Made by a program: the position numbers and the translations under genes
Source of the DNA: Pseudoduganella flava
Lineage (GTDB): Bacteria > Pseudomonadota > Gammaproteobacteria > Burkholderiales > Burkholderiaceae_D
Direction of reading: 5' to 3'
DNA: 64,000 nucleotides
Assembly (NCBI RefSeq): GCF_007830495.1
Contig: NZ_VLKW01000001.1
Span: forward strand, 868,001-932,000
In this document: positions 1 to 10,808 of the stretch, piece by piece
How the letters are laid out: every line of letters begins with the position of its first letter
Position numbering within the stretch: position 1 is the first letter of the stretch
Notes under the pieces: generated by a model
Told to the model about the DNA's origin: nothing
The model's database searches: none
The model's input: only the letters and a program-made list of their open reading frames with translations

Positions 1-552
1 CGCCCCGGTGCGACAGGCAAGCCGGTACCCGGCTACCAGGCCTGCATCCTCGACGCGCAAGGCAAGCCGGTGGGGCCAGGCGTCGTCGGGCGGCTGGCGG
101 TGAAGGGGCCGACGGGCTGCCGCTACTTGGCCGACCCGCGCCAGAAGGACTACGTGTGCGACGGCTGGAACCTGACGGGCGACGCCTACGAGATGGATGC
201 CGACGGCTACTTCATCTACCGCTCGCGCACTGACGACATGATCATCTCGGCCGGCTACAACATCGCCGGGCCCGAGGTCGAAGACGCGCTGCTGCGCCAC
301 CCGGCGGTGGCCGAGTGCGGCGTGGTGGGCCGCGACGACGAGGAGCGTGGCCAGGTCGTCGAGGCGCACGTGGTGCTGCGCCCCGGCTTCGACGGCACGC
401 CCGCGCTGGCGGCCGAGCTGCAGGAATTCGTCAAGAGCAGCATCGCGCCGTACAAATACCCGCGCCGCGTGCTGTTCGCGCCAGCGCTGCCGCGTACCGA
501 GACGGGCAAGCTGCAGCGCTTCCGGCTGCGCGACGCGGGAGCGGCCACATGA
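1..552 (+). CDS. Benzoate/2-aminobenzoate-type CoA ligase, C-terminal part
   Basis: C-terminal 183 residues of an ANL-superfamily acyl-CoA synthetase; the N-terminal part lies left of the window and the frame is open from base 1. Visible are the hinge motif [15 protein letters not shown] followed by EVEDALL, which is the A8 region that rotates between adenylation and thioesterification, and the terminal [12 protein letters not shown] with the A10 catalytic lysine near visible residue 171. The TGK-L-QRF-LR tail is typical of benzoate- and 2-aminobenzoate-CoA ligases. It would activate an aromatic acid to its CoA thioester using ATP. Its stop overlaps the next start in an ATGA, so the two genes are translationally coupled. 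The exact aryl substrate is inferred from the neighbouring fused monooxygenase. Confidence 0.88.
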   Translation, partial: RPGATGKPVPGYQACILDAQGKPVGPGVVGRLAVKGPTGCRYLADPRQKDYVCDGWNLTGDAYEMDADGYFIYRSRTDDMIISAGYNIAGPEVEDALLRHPAVAECGVVGRDDEERGQVVEAHVVLRPGFDGTPALAAELQEFVKSSIAPYKYPRRVLFAPALPRTETGKLQRFRLRDAGAAT

Positions 553-2921
553 ACGTGCTGTGCATCGGCGGCGGCCCCGCCGGCCTGTATTGCGCGCTGC
601 TGATGAAGAAGCGCACGCCCGGCCACCGCATCGTCGTCGTTGAACGCAACCGGCCATACGACACGTTCGGCTGGGGCGTCGTGTTCTCCGACCAGACGCT
701 GGGCAACCTCGTCGCCGCCGATGAGCCCAGCGCCCGCGCGATCCTGCAGTCGTTCAATCACTGGGACGACATCGAGGTGTTCTTCAAGGGCGAACGGGTG
801 CGCTCGGGCGGCCATGGCTTTTGCGGCATCGGCCGCAAGCGCCTGTTGAACATCCTGCAGCGGCGCTGCGAGGAACTGGGTGTGGAGCTGGTGTTCGAGA
901 CGGACGTCGAGGACGACCGCGCGCTCGCGGCGCGCTACGGCGCCGACCTCGTGATCGCGGCGGACGGCTTGAACAGCCGCGTGCGCACGCGCTACGCCGC
1001 CACCTTCCTGCCGCAGGTCGAGGCGCGCCAGTGCCGCTTCGTCTGGCTCGGCACGACCAAGCGCTTCGACGCGTTCACGTTCGACTTCCGCGCCACGCAG
1101 CATGGCTGGTTCCAGGCCCACATTTACCAGTTCGACGGCACCACGTCGACGTTCATCGTCGAGACGCCGGAAAGCGTGTGGCAGGCCAGCGGGCTCGATG
1201 CGATGACGCAGCAGGAATCGATCGCGTTCTGCGAGCGGCTGTTCGCCGACCGGCTGGACGGCCATCCGCTGATGTCGAACGCGGCGCACCTGCACGGCTC
1301 GGCGATGTGGATCCGCTTCCCGCGCATCGTCTGCGAACACTGGGTGCATTGGAACGGCGACGTGCCGGTGGTGTTGATGGGCGACGCGGCGCACACGGCG
1401 CACTTCTCGATCGGCTCCGGCACCAAGCTGGCGCTGGAGGATGCGATCGCGCTGGACGCCTGCATCGCCGCGCACGCCGGGTTGCCGGCCGCGCTGGCCG
1501 CGTATGAGGCGGAACGGGCGGTCGAGGTGGTCAAGCTGCAGAGCGCCGCGCGCAATTCGATGGAATGGTTCGAGAACGTGGAGCGCTATGCGGGCCTGGA
1601 CGCGCCGCAGTTCGCCTACGCGATGCTGACGCGCAGCCAGCGGCTGTCGCACGAGAACCTGCGCCTGCGCGACCGCGCCTACGTGGCCGGCTACGAAAGC
1701 TGGTTCGCGCGCCGTGCCTTCGAACAGGCCGGCGTGGCGGCACCAGGCGACCTGGCGATTCCGCCGATGTTCACGCCGTTCAGGGTGCGCGAGCTGGTGC
1801 TGAAGAACCGCATCGTCGTGTCGCCGATGGCGCAGTACAGCGCCGTCGACGGCACGGTGGGCGACTGGCACCTGCTGCACCTGGGCGCGCGCGCGGTCGG
1901 CGGCGCGGCGCTCGTGATGGCCGAGATGACGTGCGTGTCGGCCGATGCGCGCATCACGCCATGGTGCCCAGGCCTGTATGCGCCGGAGCACACCGCGGCG
2001 TGGCGTCGCATCGTCGACGCGGTGCACGCGACCAGCGATGCGAAGATCGGCATCCAGCTGGGCCATGCCGGCGCGAAGGGCTCGACGCGGGCGATGTGGG
2101 ACGGCATCGACATGCCGCTGGACGACGGCAACTGGCCGCTGGTGGCGGCGTCGCCGCAGCAATACCTGGAAGGCGTTTCGCAGGTCGCACGCGAGGCCAC
2201 CGCTGCCGACATGGACCGCATCGCCGCCGATTTCGTGCGCGCGACGCTGGCCGCGGAAAGCGCCGGCTTCGACTGGCTCGAGCTGCATTGCGCGCACGGC
2301 TACCTGCTGTCGTCGTTCATCTCGCCGCTGACGAACCGGCGCACCGACGAGCATGGCGGCGGTCTTGAAAACCGCTGCCGCTTCCCGCTGCGCGTGTTCG
2401 CGGCGATGCGCGCGGCGTGGCCGGCGCACAAGCCGATGAGCGTGCGGATCTCGGCGCACGACTGGGTCGACGGCGGCATCACGCCGGCCGACGCGGTGGC
2501 CATTGCGAAGCTGTTCAAGGAAGCGGGGGCGGACGTGATCGACTGCTCGTCCGGCCAGGTCAGCAAACAGGAAAAGCCCGTGTACGGGCGCATGTTCCAG
2601 ACGCCGTTCGCGGACCGCGTGCGCAACGAGGCGGGCATCGCGGCGATGGCCGTCGGCTCGATCTTCGAAGCCGACCATGCTAACGGCATCATCGCGGCAG
2701 GGCGCGCTGACCTGTGCGCCGTCGGCCGGCCGCACCTGGCCAATCCGGCGTGGACCCTGGCGGAAGCGGCGCGGATCGGCTACCGCATGGTCGCGTGGCC
2801 GAAGCAATACCTGCCGGGCAAGCAGCAGCTGGAACGCAACCTGGAGCGCGAGCGCCAGCTGGCGGCGGCCGGCGCCGGCCTGACGCCGCAGCAGGTGGCG
2901 GCGAAGCTGCTGGAAGGATAA
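549..2921 (+). CDS. Fused FAD monooxygenase / Old Yellow Enzyme-type reductase (2-aminobenzoyl-CoA or salicylyl-CoA hydroxylase)
   Basis: 790-residue two-domain flavoprotein. The N-terminal half is an aromatic-hydroxylase-type FAD domain starting with the dinucleotide motif IGGGPAGLY. From about residue 403 ([19 protein letters not shown]) it becomes an Old Yellow Enzyme-like FMN barrel with an [10 protein letters not shown] segment. This fusion is known in 2-aminobenzoyl-CoA monooxygenase/reductase of Azoarcus and in the salicylyl-CoA 5-hydroxylase family. It would hydroxylate and then reduce the ring of an aryl-CoA without ring-cleaving dioxygenase chemistry. The ATG at 549 is chosen because the protein then begins exactly at the FAD strand and overlaps the ligase stop. 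The RidA gene downstream favours the amino-substituted substrate; the salicylyl-CoA alternative cannot be excluded from sequence. Confidence 0.9.
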   Translation: MNVLCIGGGPAGLYCALLMKKRTPGHRIVVVERNRPYDTFGWGVVFSDQTLGNLVAADEPSARAILQSFNHWDDIEVFFKGERVRSGGHGFCGIGRKRLLNILQRRCEELGVELVFETDVEDDRALAARYGADLVIAADGLNSRVRTRYAATFLPQVEARQCRFVWLGTTKRFDAFTFDFRATQHGWFQAHIYQFDGTTSTFIVETPESVWQASGLDAMTQQESIAFCERLFADRLDGHPLMSNAAHLHGSAMWIRFPRIVCEHWVHWNGDVPVVLMGDAAHTAHFSIGSGTKLALEDAIALDACIAAHAGLPAALAAYEAERAVEVVKLQSAARNSMEWFENVERYAGLDAPQFAYAMLTRSQRLSHENLRLRDRAYVAGYESWFARRAFEQAGVAAPGDLAIPPMFTPFRVRELVLKNRIVVSPMAQYSAVDGTVGDWHLLHLGARAVGGAALVMAEMTCVSADARITPWCPGLYAPEHTAAWRRIVDAVHATSDAKIGIQLGHAGAKGSTRAMWDGIDMPLDDGNWPLVAASPQQYLEGVSQVAREATAADMDRIAADFVRATLAAESAGFDWLELHCAHGYLLSSFISPLTNRRTDEHGGGLENRCRFPLRVFAAMRAAWPAHKPMSVRISAHDWVDGGITPADAVAIAKLFKEAGADVIDCSSGQVSKQEKPVYGRMFQTPFADRVRNEAGIAAMAVGSIFEADHANGIIAAGRADLCAVGRPHLANPAWTLAEAARIGYRMVAWPKQYLPGKQQLERNLERERQLAAAGAGLTPQQVAAKLLEG

Positions 2922-2946
2922 CGCTGGGACACTACAGGATAAACGG

Positions 2947-3470
2947 ATGCATTTGAACGACAACGACAACGACGACGACGGCGCCGACCGGCCGGAGGTA
3001 CTGGACCTGGCCAGCCGGTTGACGGACGATCACCACCAGTCGCTGAAGCTGTGGCTGCGTATGCTGTCGTGCACGGTGCGGATCGAGAACGAGATCCGCG
3101 CCCGGCTGCGCGCGCGCTTCGGCATCACGCTGCCTCGCTTCGACCTGATGGCGCAGCTGGAGCGCCATCCGGACGGCTTGCGGATGGGCGAACTGTCGAA
3201 GCGGATGATGGTCACCGGCGGCAACGTCACCGGCATCACCAACCAGCTGGAGCAGGAAGGGCTGGTGGCGCGCGTGCCCGATCCGCGCGACGGCCGGGCG
3301 TACAGCGTGCAGCTGACGCCGGCCGGCCGGCGCGCGTTCGCGAAGATGGCGCAGGTGCACGAGGAATGGGTCATCGAACTGCTGGGCGACGTGCCGGCGG
3401 ACGACAAGGGGCGGCTCCTCGAGCTGCTGACGCGCATGAAGGGGCACCTCGATGCCCGGGAGGACGAGAC

Positions 3471-3474
<4 letters not shown>
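2947..3474 (+). CDS. MarR-family transcriptional regulator
   Basis: 175 residues with a MarR winged helix: a dimerisation helix, the core [16 protein letters not shown], the recognition region [19 protein letters not shown] and the wing [13 protein letters not shown]. Regulators of this type usually repress an aromatic-catabolism operon and release DNA on binding the aromatic acid or its CoA ester. It lies inside the operon, 25 bases after the monooxygenase, and its stop overlaps the hydratase start (ATGA), so it probably autoregulates the whole unit. The first dozen residues are an Asp/Asn-rich tract ([10 protein letters not shown]), which is unusual and perhaps unstructured. The effector is inferred from context only. 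Confidence 0.9.
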
Positions 3475-4325
<851 letters not shown>

Positions 4326-4326
4326 C

Positions 4327-5490
4327 GTGGCGGACAAGGCATACCTGGACTGGCCGTTTTTCGCCGGCGAGCACCGCGCGCTCGAGCGCGAGCTGGACGA
4401 GTGGGCACGCACGCACCTGGTTCCGGGGCATGGCAGTGACGTGGATGCCGCATGCCGTGCGCTGGTGCGCCAGCTGGGCGATGGCGGCTGGCTGCGCCAT
4501 GCCGTCGGCGGCACGCAGTACGGCGGCCTGCACGACGCGCTCGACACGCGCGCACTGTGCCTGATCCGCGAAACGCTGGCACGCCACGAAGGCCTGGCCG
4601 ACTTCGCGTTCGCGATGCAGGGGCTGGGCTCCGGTGCGATCAGCCTGTTCGGCAGCGCGGCGCAGAAGGAAGCGTGGTTGCCCCGCGTGGCGCGGGGCGA
4701 GGCGATCGCCGCGTTCGCGCTGTCCGAGCCGGATGCGGGATCCGACGTGGCGGCGCTGCGCTGCGCGGCGGTGCGGGACGGCGACCATTTCGTGCTCGAT
4801 GGCGAGAAGACGTGGATCTCGAACGGCGGCATCGCCGATTTCTACGTCGTCTTCGCCCGCACCGGCGAAGCGCCGGGCGCACGCGGCATCAGCGCCTTCG
4901 TCGTCGACGCGGCCACGCCGGGCCTGCACATCGCCGAGCGCATCGACGTGATCGCGCCGCACCCGCTGGCACGCCTGCGTTTCGACGGCTGCCGCATCCC
5001 GGCCGACCGCCTGGTCGGCACGGCAGGGCAGGGCTTCAAGGTGGCGATGGCCACGCTCGACGTGTTCCGCACGTCCGTTGCCGCCGCCGCACTGGGCTTC
5101 GCACGGCGCGCGCTGGACGAAGCGCTGGCGCGCGCCCGCTCGCGCACGATGTTCGGCCAGACGCTCGCCGACTTCCAGCTGACGCAGGCGAAGCTGGCGC
5201 AGATGGCGACGGGCATCGATGCGGCAGCGCTGCTGACGTACCGCGCCGCATGGCTGCGCGACACGGGGGCCACCGTGACGAAGGAAGCGGCGATGGCGAA
5301 GATGACAGCCACCGAAACGGCGCAGCAGGTGATCGACGCGGCCGTGCAGCTGTTCGGCGGCCTGGGCGTCGTCAGCGGCAATGCCGTCGAGCGGCTGTAC
5401 CGCGAGATCCGTGCGCTGCGGATCTACGAGGGCGCCACCGAAGTGCAGCAATTGATCATCGCGCGCGAGCTGCTGCGCGCACCGAGTTGA
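4327..5490 (+). CDS. Acyl-CoA dehydrogenase family protein
   Basis: 387 residues, the normal length for the family. The FAD-proximal segment [16 protein letters not shown] and the [10 protein letters not shown] region mark the middle beta-domain, and [19 protein letters not shown] near the C-terminus carries the YEG glutamate that acts as catalytic base in many members. It would oxidise a CoA thioester and pass electrons to ETF. The start is a GTG at 4327, one base after the hydratase stop, with a good GAAGGAG ribosome site six bases upstream. It belongs to the same operon. The substrate is inferred to be an alicyclic or ring-opened intermediate of the aryl-CoA route. Confidence 0.9.
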   Translation: MADKAYLDWPFFAGEHRALERELDEWARTHLVPGHGSDVDAACRALVRQLGDGGWLRHAVGGTQYGGLHDALDTRALCLIRETLARHEGLADFAFAMQGLGSGAISLFGSAAQKEAWLPRVARGEAIAAFALSEPDAGSDVAALRCAAVRDGDHFVLDGEKTWISNGGIADFYVVFARTGEAPGARGISAFVVDAATPGLHIAERIDVIAPHPLARLRFDGCRIPADRLVGTAGQGFKVAMATLDVFRTSVAAAALGFARRALDEALARARSRTMFGQTLADFQLTQAKLAQMATGIDAAALLTYRAAWLRDTGATVTKEAAMAKMTATETAQQVIDAAVQLFGGLGVVSGNAVERLYREIRALRIYEGATEVQQLIIARELLRAPS

Positions 5491-5499
5491 GGAGCACAC

Positions 5500-5901
5500 A
5501 TGCAGATCTTGCAGCCGCCAGGCTGGCCCCGCCCGAAGGGCTATGCGAACGGGATCGCCGCCAGCGGACGGATGGTGTTCGCCAGCGGCATGGTGGGCTG
5601 GGACGCGCAGGGCGTCTTTGCCGAGGGCTTCGTGGCCCAGGCGGCGCAGGCCCTGCGCAACGCGCTGGATGTGCTGGCCGAAGCGGGCGCGGGGCCGTGC
5701 GACATCGTCCGGATGACGTGGTACGTGCTGGATCGCGATGAGTACGTCGCCGCGGGGCGGGCGCTCGGCCAGGCCTACCGCGAACTGATGGGGGATCACT
5801 ACCCCGCGATGACGGCGGTGGCTGTCCTGGCCCTGATGGAACCCGCCGCCCGCGTCGAAATCGAAGTCACGGCCGTGACGCAGGCGCCGCCGCAAGGCTA
5901 G
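5500..5901 (+). CDS. RidA/YjgF-type enamine/imine deaminase
   Basis: 133-residue RidA-fold protein. Near the C-terminus, EPAARVEIEVTAV contains the arginine that binds the substrate carboxylate in RidA proteins. Members hydrolyse reactive enamines and imines to ketones and ammonia. Its place at the end of this operon is informative: hydroxylation and reduction of 2-aminobenzoyl-CoA should yield an amino/imino alicyclic compound, and a RidA homologue is known in the Azoarcus anthranilate clusters. The gene starts nine bases after the dehydrogenase with AGGAG upstream. A general housekeeping role is possible but less likely given the tight linkage. Confidence 0.88.
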   Translation: MQILQPPGWPRPKGYANGIAASGRMVFASGMVGWDAQGVFAEGFVAQAAQALRNALDVLAEAGAGPCDIVRMTWYVLDRDEYVAAGRALGQAYRELMGDHYPAMTAVAVLALMEPAARVEIEVTAVTQAPPQG

Positions 5902-5954
5902 GCGCGCGGCTGTCTTGAAGGGCCGCTGCCGGCCCTCGCTTGCCCCGACACACA

Positions 5955-5976
5955 TGCCGGCTCACCCAAGCCGGCA
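5955..5976 (+). terminator. Possible terminator hairpin after the aryl-CoA operon
   Basis: Perfect 8-bp stem TGCCGGCT / AGCCGGCA with a six-base loop, 53 bases after the RidA stop. It is followed by a pyrimidine-rich but not pure-T stretch, so termination strength is uncertain. Confidence 0.45.
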
Positions 5977-6119
5977 GCTTCTTCCACCGCCGTCCGGCGG
6001 ACACTTCCCGCTGTGCTTTGCTACAACAACTTTCCCCACACTATAGCGAATAAACAATCTGCAATCTTTCATTTGTGATATTGTTATTTCGTTACACTTT
6101 ATTGTCATTATTACTTTCC

Positions 6120-6135
6120 CGGCACGTGCGTTGCC
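6120..6135 (+). promoter_or_regulatory. Candidate sigma-54 (-24/-12) promoter for the MBOAT operon
   Basis: CGGCACGTGCGTTGCC matches the consensus TGGCACG-N4-TTGC at every position except the first T, with GG and GC at the required spacing. It lies 40 bases upstream of the TTG start at 6175, behind a very AT-rich stretch (about 6030-6115) that could hold enhancer-binding sites. It was read by eye; no activator gene is adjacent. Confidence 0.45.
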
Positions 6136-6174
6136 GGCCCTTGGATACAGCGCAGCTGTTCGAAAGGAATTGGA

Positions 6175-7647
6175 TTGCTCTTCAATACCTTTGCATTCTT
6201 TCTGGTGTTCCTGCCCTTGGCGCTGACGGGCTATTTCCTCATTTCGCGGTACAGCATCCGCGCATCCGTCGTCTTCCTGCTGGTCGCGTCGGTCGTCTTC
6301 TACAGCTACTGGGACATCCGCTACCTGCCGCTGCTGGCGGTGTCCGTCGTCGTCAACTTCTTCGTCGGGCGGGCCGTCACGCACGCCAAGGAGCAAGACC
6401 GAGAACCGCACGCCCGGCGTCTGCTCGTCGGCGGCCTGGTCTTCAACCTGGTGGCGCTGTTCTTCTACAAGTACGCCAACTTCGCGGTGGAGAACTTCGC
6501 GCTGCTGACGGGGTGGCATATCCCGTCGCCGGGCATCGAGCTGCCGATCGGCATCTCGTTCTTCACGTTCACGCAGATCGCCTACCTGGTCGACTGCCAC
6601 CAGGGCAAGGTAAAGGAAACGCGGCCGGAGAGCTACGGCTTGTTCGTCACCTATTTCCCGCACCTGATCGCCGGCCCGATCCTGCACCACAAGGAGATGA
6701 TCCCGCAGTTCGACGCGCGCGAGAGCCACGTGCTCGGGCGCGGCCGGATCACGCTCGGTCTCGTGTTTTTCTCGATCGGCCTGTTCAAGAAGGTAATCCT
6801 GGCCGATGGCGTGGCGCGCTTCGTCGGCCCCGTGTTCGACGTCCATTACGCGCAACTGACGCAGCTGGAAGCGTGGGCCGGCGCGCTGGCCTACACGTTC
6901 CAGCTGTACTTCGATTTCTCCGCGTATTCCGACATGGCGTATGGCCTGTCGTACATGTTCGGCATCGTGCTGCCGATGAACTTCAACTCGCCCTACAAGT
7001 CGACGTCGATCATCGAGTTCTGGCGCCGCTGGCACATCACGCTGTCCACGTTCCTGCGCGACTACCTGTACATCGCACTGGGCGGCAACCGCAAGGGGCA
7101 GCTGCACCGCTACCTGAACCTCCTGATCACGATGCTGCTCGGCGGCCTGTGGCACGGCGCGAACTGGACCTTCATCGTGTGGGGCGGCCTGCATGGCCTG
7201 TACCTGATGATCAACCACGGGATTCGTCACGTGCTCGGCGAGCGGGGCGGCGTGGTGCGCCTCGCACTGGGCTTGCTGGCCACCTGGCTTGCCGTCATCG
7301 TTGCGTGGGTGCTCTTCCGCGCCAGCTCGCTCGACGTCGCGCTGGCGATCCTCCAAGCGATGTGGCAGGGCACCGCCGGCGAGTCGATCGGCCACGCGCT
7401 GCTGGGCGCGAGCCGGATTATGCCGATGGACGAGTGCCTGGTGTGGCTGGCGGCCTGCGCCCTCATCGTGCTGCTGCTGCCGAACGCGTACCAGATGCTG
7501 GGTTGGGGGATCCAGCCGGACAAGGAGCGCCGGCTGCGCAGCGCGCGCGGCGGTGTGCTGTGCGGCGCACTGCTGCTGCTGTGCCTGCTGCTGTTGGCGA
7601 TCAGCGAGACGCGCGGCGTCTCCGAGTTCCTCTACTTTAATTTCTAG
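6175..7647 (+). CDS. AlgI-like MBOAT O-acyltransferase
   Basis: 490-residue multi-spanning membrane protein of the membrane-bound O-acyltransferase family. The opening MLFNTFAFFLVFLPL, the central SPYKSTSIIEFWRRWHITLS and the segment LGGLWHGANWTFIVWG with the conserved active-site histidine closely follow AlgI/PatA-type proteins that pass acetyl groups across the inner membrane to a polysaccharide. It starts at TTG 6175 with AAAGGA upstream; no in-frame ATG fits the family N-terminus. The next gene, two bases on, is an SGNH protein, the usual partner in such acetylation systems. The acceptor is probably the polymer made by the locus downstream, but this is inference. Confidence 0.92.
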   Translation: MLFNTFAFFLVFLPLALTGYFLISRYSIRASVVFLLVASVVFYSYWDIRYLPLLAVSVVVNFFVGRAVTHAKEQDREPHARRLLVGGLVFNLVALFFYKYANFAVENFALLTGWHIPSPGIELPIGISFFTFTQIAYLVDCHQGKVKETRPESYGLFVTYFPHLIAGPILHHKEMIPQFDARESHVLGRGRITLGLVFFSIGLFKKVILADGVARFVGPVFDVHYAQLTQLEAWAGALAYTFQLYFDFSAYSDMAYGLSYMFGIVLPMNFNSPYKSTSIIEFWRRWHITLSTFLRDYLYIALGGNRKGQLHRYLNLLITMLLGGLWHGANWTFIVWGGLHGLYLMINHGIRHVLGERGGVVRLALGLLATWLAVIVAWVLFRASSLDVALAILQAMWQGTAGESIGHALLGASRIMPMDECLVWLAACALIVLLLPNAYQMLGWGIQPDKERRLRSARGGVLCGALLLLCLLLLAISETRGVSEFLYFNF

Positions 7648-7649
7648 CC

Positions 7650-8696
7650 ATGAGATACCTGATATCCGTCGCCGCCGGTCTCCTGCTTGCATGCGCGTCG
7701 CTCGAGGTCGTGTTTCGGCTGCTGCCGGTGAGCTCCGGCATCCGCATGACCGACACCGTGCCCGGCATGCCGTACGCCAGTTACCGGCCGCAGCAGCCTT
7801 ACATCTACTCGTACGGCTGGGCCCTGAACAATATGCAGCGCGGTGTGACGAACCGCCAGGGCTTCACCAATTCGAAGGACCTGCAGGACGGCGCCAATGC
7901 GCTGGTGCTGGGCGACAGCTTCATCGAAAGCTTCATGAACCGGTACGAGGACACCGTGCAGGGACGGCTCGATGCGGCGGTGGGCGAGGTGTATGCCGCG
8001 GCGGCGTCCGGCAACACGCTTGCCGACGCGCTCGTGCTGTCGCGGCACTTCCTGCCGCTGACGCACGCGAAGCACATCATCGTGTTCGTCGAGCCCGGTG
8101 ACCTGCGCGCGATCGAGCAGCCGGCCGGCCGCGGCCACAACCATTTCACGTTCGACGGCGCCACCGTCGGCCTGCACCAGGTGCCGTATGTGGAACCGGC
8201 CGCCCGGCGCCTCGTCGTGAAGTCGGCGCTGGCGCGCTACGTGTACTACCAGCTGAAGCTGCCAGAACTGACGAAGGGCGGCACGACGAAAGCATGGGAC
8301 AAGCCGGACAGCGCGGCACTGGCCCGGCACCGCGAATACCGCGACCGCGCATTGGCATTCCTGATGACCGAGCTGGACAAACTGCGGCGCGAGTACGGCA
8401 CCGAATTCGTCTTCCTCGTCGACGGCGACCGCAACGCCATCTATTCGCATGGCAAAGCGGAGCCGAACTGGTTGGGCGACGACCGCGAACAATTGTTCGC
8501 CGAGGTGCGCAAGCACGGTTTCGGCCTGGTCGACATGCAACCGCTCTTCGCCGAACACTGGCAGCGTTATCACGAGCGGATGGATTTCCTGCCGATGGAT
8601 GGGCACTGGAATCCGGTGGCGCACAAGCTGGCGGCGGACAAGGTGCTGGAGGTGATGGAGGAGGAGCGCGGCAAGAAGCCGGCGGAGGCGCGCTGA
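7650..8696 (+). CDS. SGNH-hydrolase-like protein, AlgX/AlgJ-type acetylation partner
   Basis: 348 residues with one N-terminal hydrophobic segment (an anchor or uncleaved signal), then a periplasmic domain. The catalytic motifs of the SGNH fold are visible: VLGDSFIES with Ser near residue 90, and MDGHWNPVAH with Asp and His near 317 and 319. In alginate-type systems, proteins of this fold accept acetyl from the MBOAT protein and acetylate the polymer. The two genes are two bases apart and surely co-transcribed. No closer family identity can be given by eye; esterase activity is a less likely alternative. Confidence 0.82.
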   Translation: MRYLISVAAGLLLACASLEVVFRLLPVSSGIRMTDTVPGMPYASYRPQQPYIYSYGWALNNMQRGVTNRQGFTNSKDLQDGANALVLGDSFIESFMNRYEDTVQGRLDAAVGEVYAAAASGNTLADALVLSRHFLPLTHAKHIIVFVEPGDLRAIEQPAGRGHNHFTFDGATVGLHQVPYVEPAARRLVVKSALARYVYYQLKLPELTKGGTTKAWDKPDSAALARHREYRDRALAFLMTELDKLRREYGTEFVFLVDGDRNAIYSHGKAEPNWLGDDREQLFAEVRKHGFGLVDMQPLFAEHWQRYHERMDFLPMDGHWNPVAHKLAADKVLEVMEEERGKKPAEAR

Positions 8697-8704
8697 CGGC
8701 GGGG

Positions 8705-8779
8705 TGGTCCCCCCGACTGGAATCGAACCAGTATCCCACGCTTAGGAGGCATGTGCACTATCCATTGTGCTACGGGGAG
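8705..8779 (-). tRNA. tRNA-Arg (anticodon CCT)
   Basis: Read on the minus strand, a full cloverleaf is present: acceptor CTCCCCG paired with CGGGGGG, D-stem GCAC/GTGC, anticodon stem CATGC/GCGTG around loop CTCCTAA, T-arm ACTGG TTCGATT CCAGT, discriminator A and an encoded CCA (8705-8707). Anticodon CCT reads the AGG arginine codon. No integrase or attachment repeat is seen beside it. Confidence 0.95.
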
Positions 8780-8877
8780 GACGCAAAACGAGCGCAATTA
8801 TAGCTGACCGCCGCGCAAAAGTTAGTATTTGCTGAACTCTGTCGTTACAATGGCGGGTTCACGCACAAGGCATCTCC

Positions 8878-10782
8878 ATGGCAGTCATTTCCCTTACTTC
8901 CGCGCAGCTGGCGTTCGGCCACCACGCGCTTCTCGACCAGGCCGAATTTTCCCTTGAGACCGGCGAACGCGTCGGTCTCATCGGCCGCAACGGCACCGGC
9001 AAGTCGTCGCTCCTGAAAATCATCAGCGGCCAGCAAAAGCTGGACGACGGCCTGCTCGTCATGCAGCAGGGCTTGCGCATCGCGTACGTCGAGCAGGAAC
9101 CCACGTTCACGGCGGGCCAGAGCGTGGCCGATGCCGTGGCCGCCGGCCTCGGCGAACTGCCGGCGCTGGTCAAGGAATACGATGCGCTGACGGGCCAGTT
9201 CGGCCAGGGCGATGACGACGCGCTGATGGAGCGGATGCACGTCATCCAGGCGCGGCTCGATGCCGCCAACGCGTGGAACATCCACAATACCGTCGAGCAG
9301 ACCCTCGACCGGCTGGGGCTGGCGGGTGACGTCGCTGTCGAGACGCTGTCCGGCGGCATGCAGAAGCGCGTGGCACTGGCCCGTGCGCTGGTCGCGGCGC
9401 CCGATGTGCTGCTGCTGGACGAGCCGACCAACCATCTCGACTTCACGTCGATCCAGTGGCTGGAAGGGCTGCTGCGCGAGTTCAAGGGCAGCGTGCTGTT
9501 CATCACGCACGACCGCTCGTTCCTCGACAACGTGGCGACCCGCATCGTCGAACTCGATCGCGGCCGGCTGCTGTCCTATCCCGGCAACTTCAGCGCCTAC
9601 CAGGCCCGCAAGGCGGAGCAACTGGCGGTCGAGGAAGTGGAGAACGCCAAGTTCGACAAGTTCCTGGCGCAGGAAGAGGTGTGGATCCGCAAGGGCGTCG
9701 AGGCGCGCCGCACCCGTAACGAAGGCCGTGTGCGCCGGCTGGAGCGCCTGCGCGAGCAGCGCTCCGTGCGGCGCGACCAGCAAGGGCAGGTGCGGCTGGA
9801 AGTGGCGACCGGCGAACGCTCCGGCAAGATCGTCGCGGAGCTGGAAGGCATCGGCAAGCGCTATGGCGACAAGGTGATCGTGCGCGACTTCTCGGCCACG
9901 ATCATGCGCGGCGACAAGGTCGGCCTGATCGGGCCGAACGGCGCCGGCAAGACCACGTTGCTCAAGCTGATCCTCGGCGAGGAACAACCGGATACCGGCA
10001 CCGTCAAGCAGGGCACGCGGATGCAGGTCGCGTATTTCGACCAGATGCGCGCGCAGCTGAACGAGGAAGCCAGCCTGGCCGACACGATTTCCCCAGGCAG
10101 CGACTGGGTCGAGATCAACGGGCAGAAGAAGCACGTGATGAGCTACCTGGGCGACTTCCTGTTCGCCCCCGAGCGTGCGCGCTCGCCGGTGCGCACGTTG
10201 TCCGGCGGCGAGCGTAACCGCCTGCTGCTTGCGCGGCTGTTCGCGAAGCCGGCCAACGTGCTGGTGCTCGACGAGCCGACCAACGACCTGGACATCGACA
10301 CGCTCGAACTGCTCGAGGAGCTGCTGGAGGATTACCAGGGCACGGTCTTCCTTGTCAGCCACGACCGCATGTTCCTCGACAACGTCGTGACGCAGGTCAT
10401 CGTTGCCGAAGGCGACGGGCAGTGGCGCGAATACATCGGCGGCTACAGCGACTGGGAGCGGGTGCGTGTTGCCGCGCCGGCCGCGACGCCTGCCGCGAAG
10501 AAGGCGGAGTCGAAGGGGAAGGCGGAAGCGGCGGCTCCCGCGGCGCCGGCGGCGCCGAAGAAAAAGCTCAGTTTCAAGGAGCAGCGCGAACTGGAGTCGC
10601 TGCCAGGCCGGATCGCCCAGCTGGAAGAGGAGCAGGCGGCGCTGAACGCGACGCTGGCGGACCCCGAGTTCTACAAGAAAACACCGGCGGAAGCGAAGCA
10701 GCTGCAGCAGCGCATCGGCGAGATCGAGGAGGAGCTGATGGCCGCCCTCGAACGGTGGGAAGAGATGGAGTCGCGGACCTAG
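8878..10782 (+). CDS. uup: ABC-F family ATPase Uup
   Basis: 634 residues, matching E. coli Uup in length and layout. Two ABC domains lack membrane segments: Walker A GRNGTGKSS (Lys near 42) with signature LSGGMQKR and Walker B LLLDEPTNHLD, then GPNGAGKTT (Lys near 358) with LSGGERNR and LVLDEPTNDLD. An Ala/Lys-rich linker (about residues 538-562) leads to a C-terminal coiled-coil region, the Uup DNA/RNA-binding extension. ABC-F proteins act on ribosomes, and Uup is also linked to DNA metabolism and transposon excision. It appears to be a single-gene unit between the tRNA and the exopolysaccharide locus. Confidence 0.92.
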   Translation: MAVISLTSAQLAFGHHALLDQAEFSLETGERVGLIGRNGTGKSSLLKIISGQQKLDDGLLVMQQGLRIAYVEQEPTFTAGQSVADAVAAGLGELPALVKEYDALTGQFGQGDDDALMERMHVIQARLDAANAWNIHNTVEQTLDRLGLAGDVAVETLSGGMQKRVALARALVAAPDVLLLDEPTNHLDFTSIQWLEGLLREFKGSVLFITHDRSFLDNVATRIVELDRGRLLSYPGNFSAYQARKAEQLAVEEVENAKFDKFLAQEEVWIRKGVEARRTRNEGRVRRLERLREQRSVRRDQQGQVRLEVATGERSGKIVAELEGIGKRYGDKVIVRDFSATIMRGDKVGLIGPNGAGKTTLLKLILGEEQPDTGTVKQGTRMQVAYFDQMRAQLNEEASLADTISPGSDWVEINGQKKHVMSYLGDFLFAPERARSPVRTLSGGERNRLLLARLFAKPANVLVLDEPTNDLDIDTLELLEELLEDYQGTVFLVSHDRMFLDNVVTQVIVAEGDGQWREYIGGYSDWERVRVAAPAATPAAKKAESKGKAEAAAPAAPAAPKKKLSFKEQRELESLPGRIAQLEEEQAALNATLADPEFYKKTPAEAKQLQQRIGEIEEELMAALERWEEMESRT

Positions 10783-10791
10783 GCGGGACAG

Positions 10792-10808
10792 GCGGCGCGG
10801 GGCGCCGC
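10792..10808 (+). terminator. Weak hairpin after uup
   Basis: GC-only 7-bp stem GCGGCGC / GCGCCGC with a GGG loop, ten bases after the uup stop. Only two Ts follow, so it is at best a weak terminator. Confidence 0.3.

Noticed and set aside
255..2969. A 904-codon minus-strand frame over the fused flavoprotein
   Set aside because: Low-complexity Arg/His/Ala translation opposite a clearly recognisable gene; a compositional shadow.
8705..8779. tRNA-Arg as a genomic-island insertion site
   Set aside because: No integrase, no repeated tRNA 3' end and no break in composition were seen on either side.
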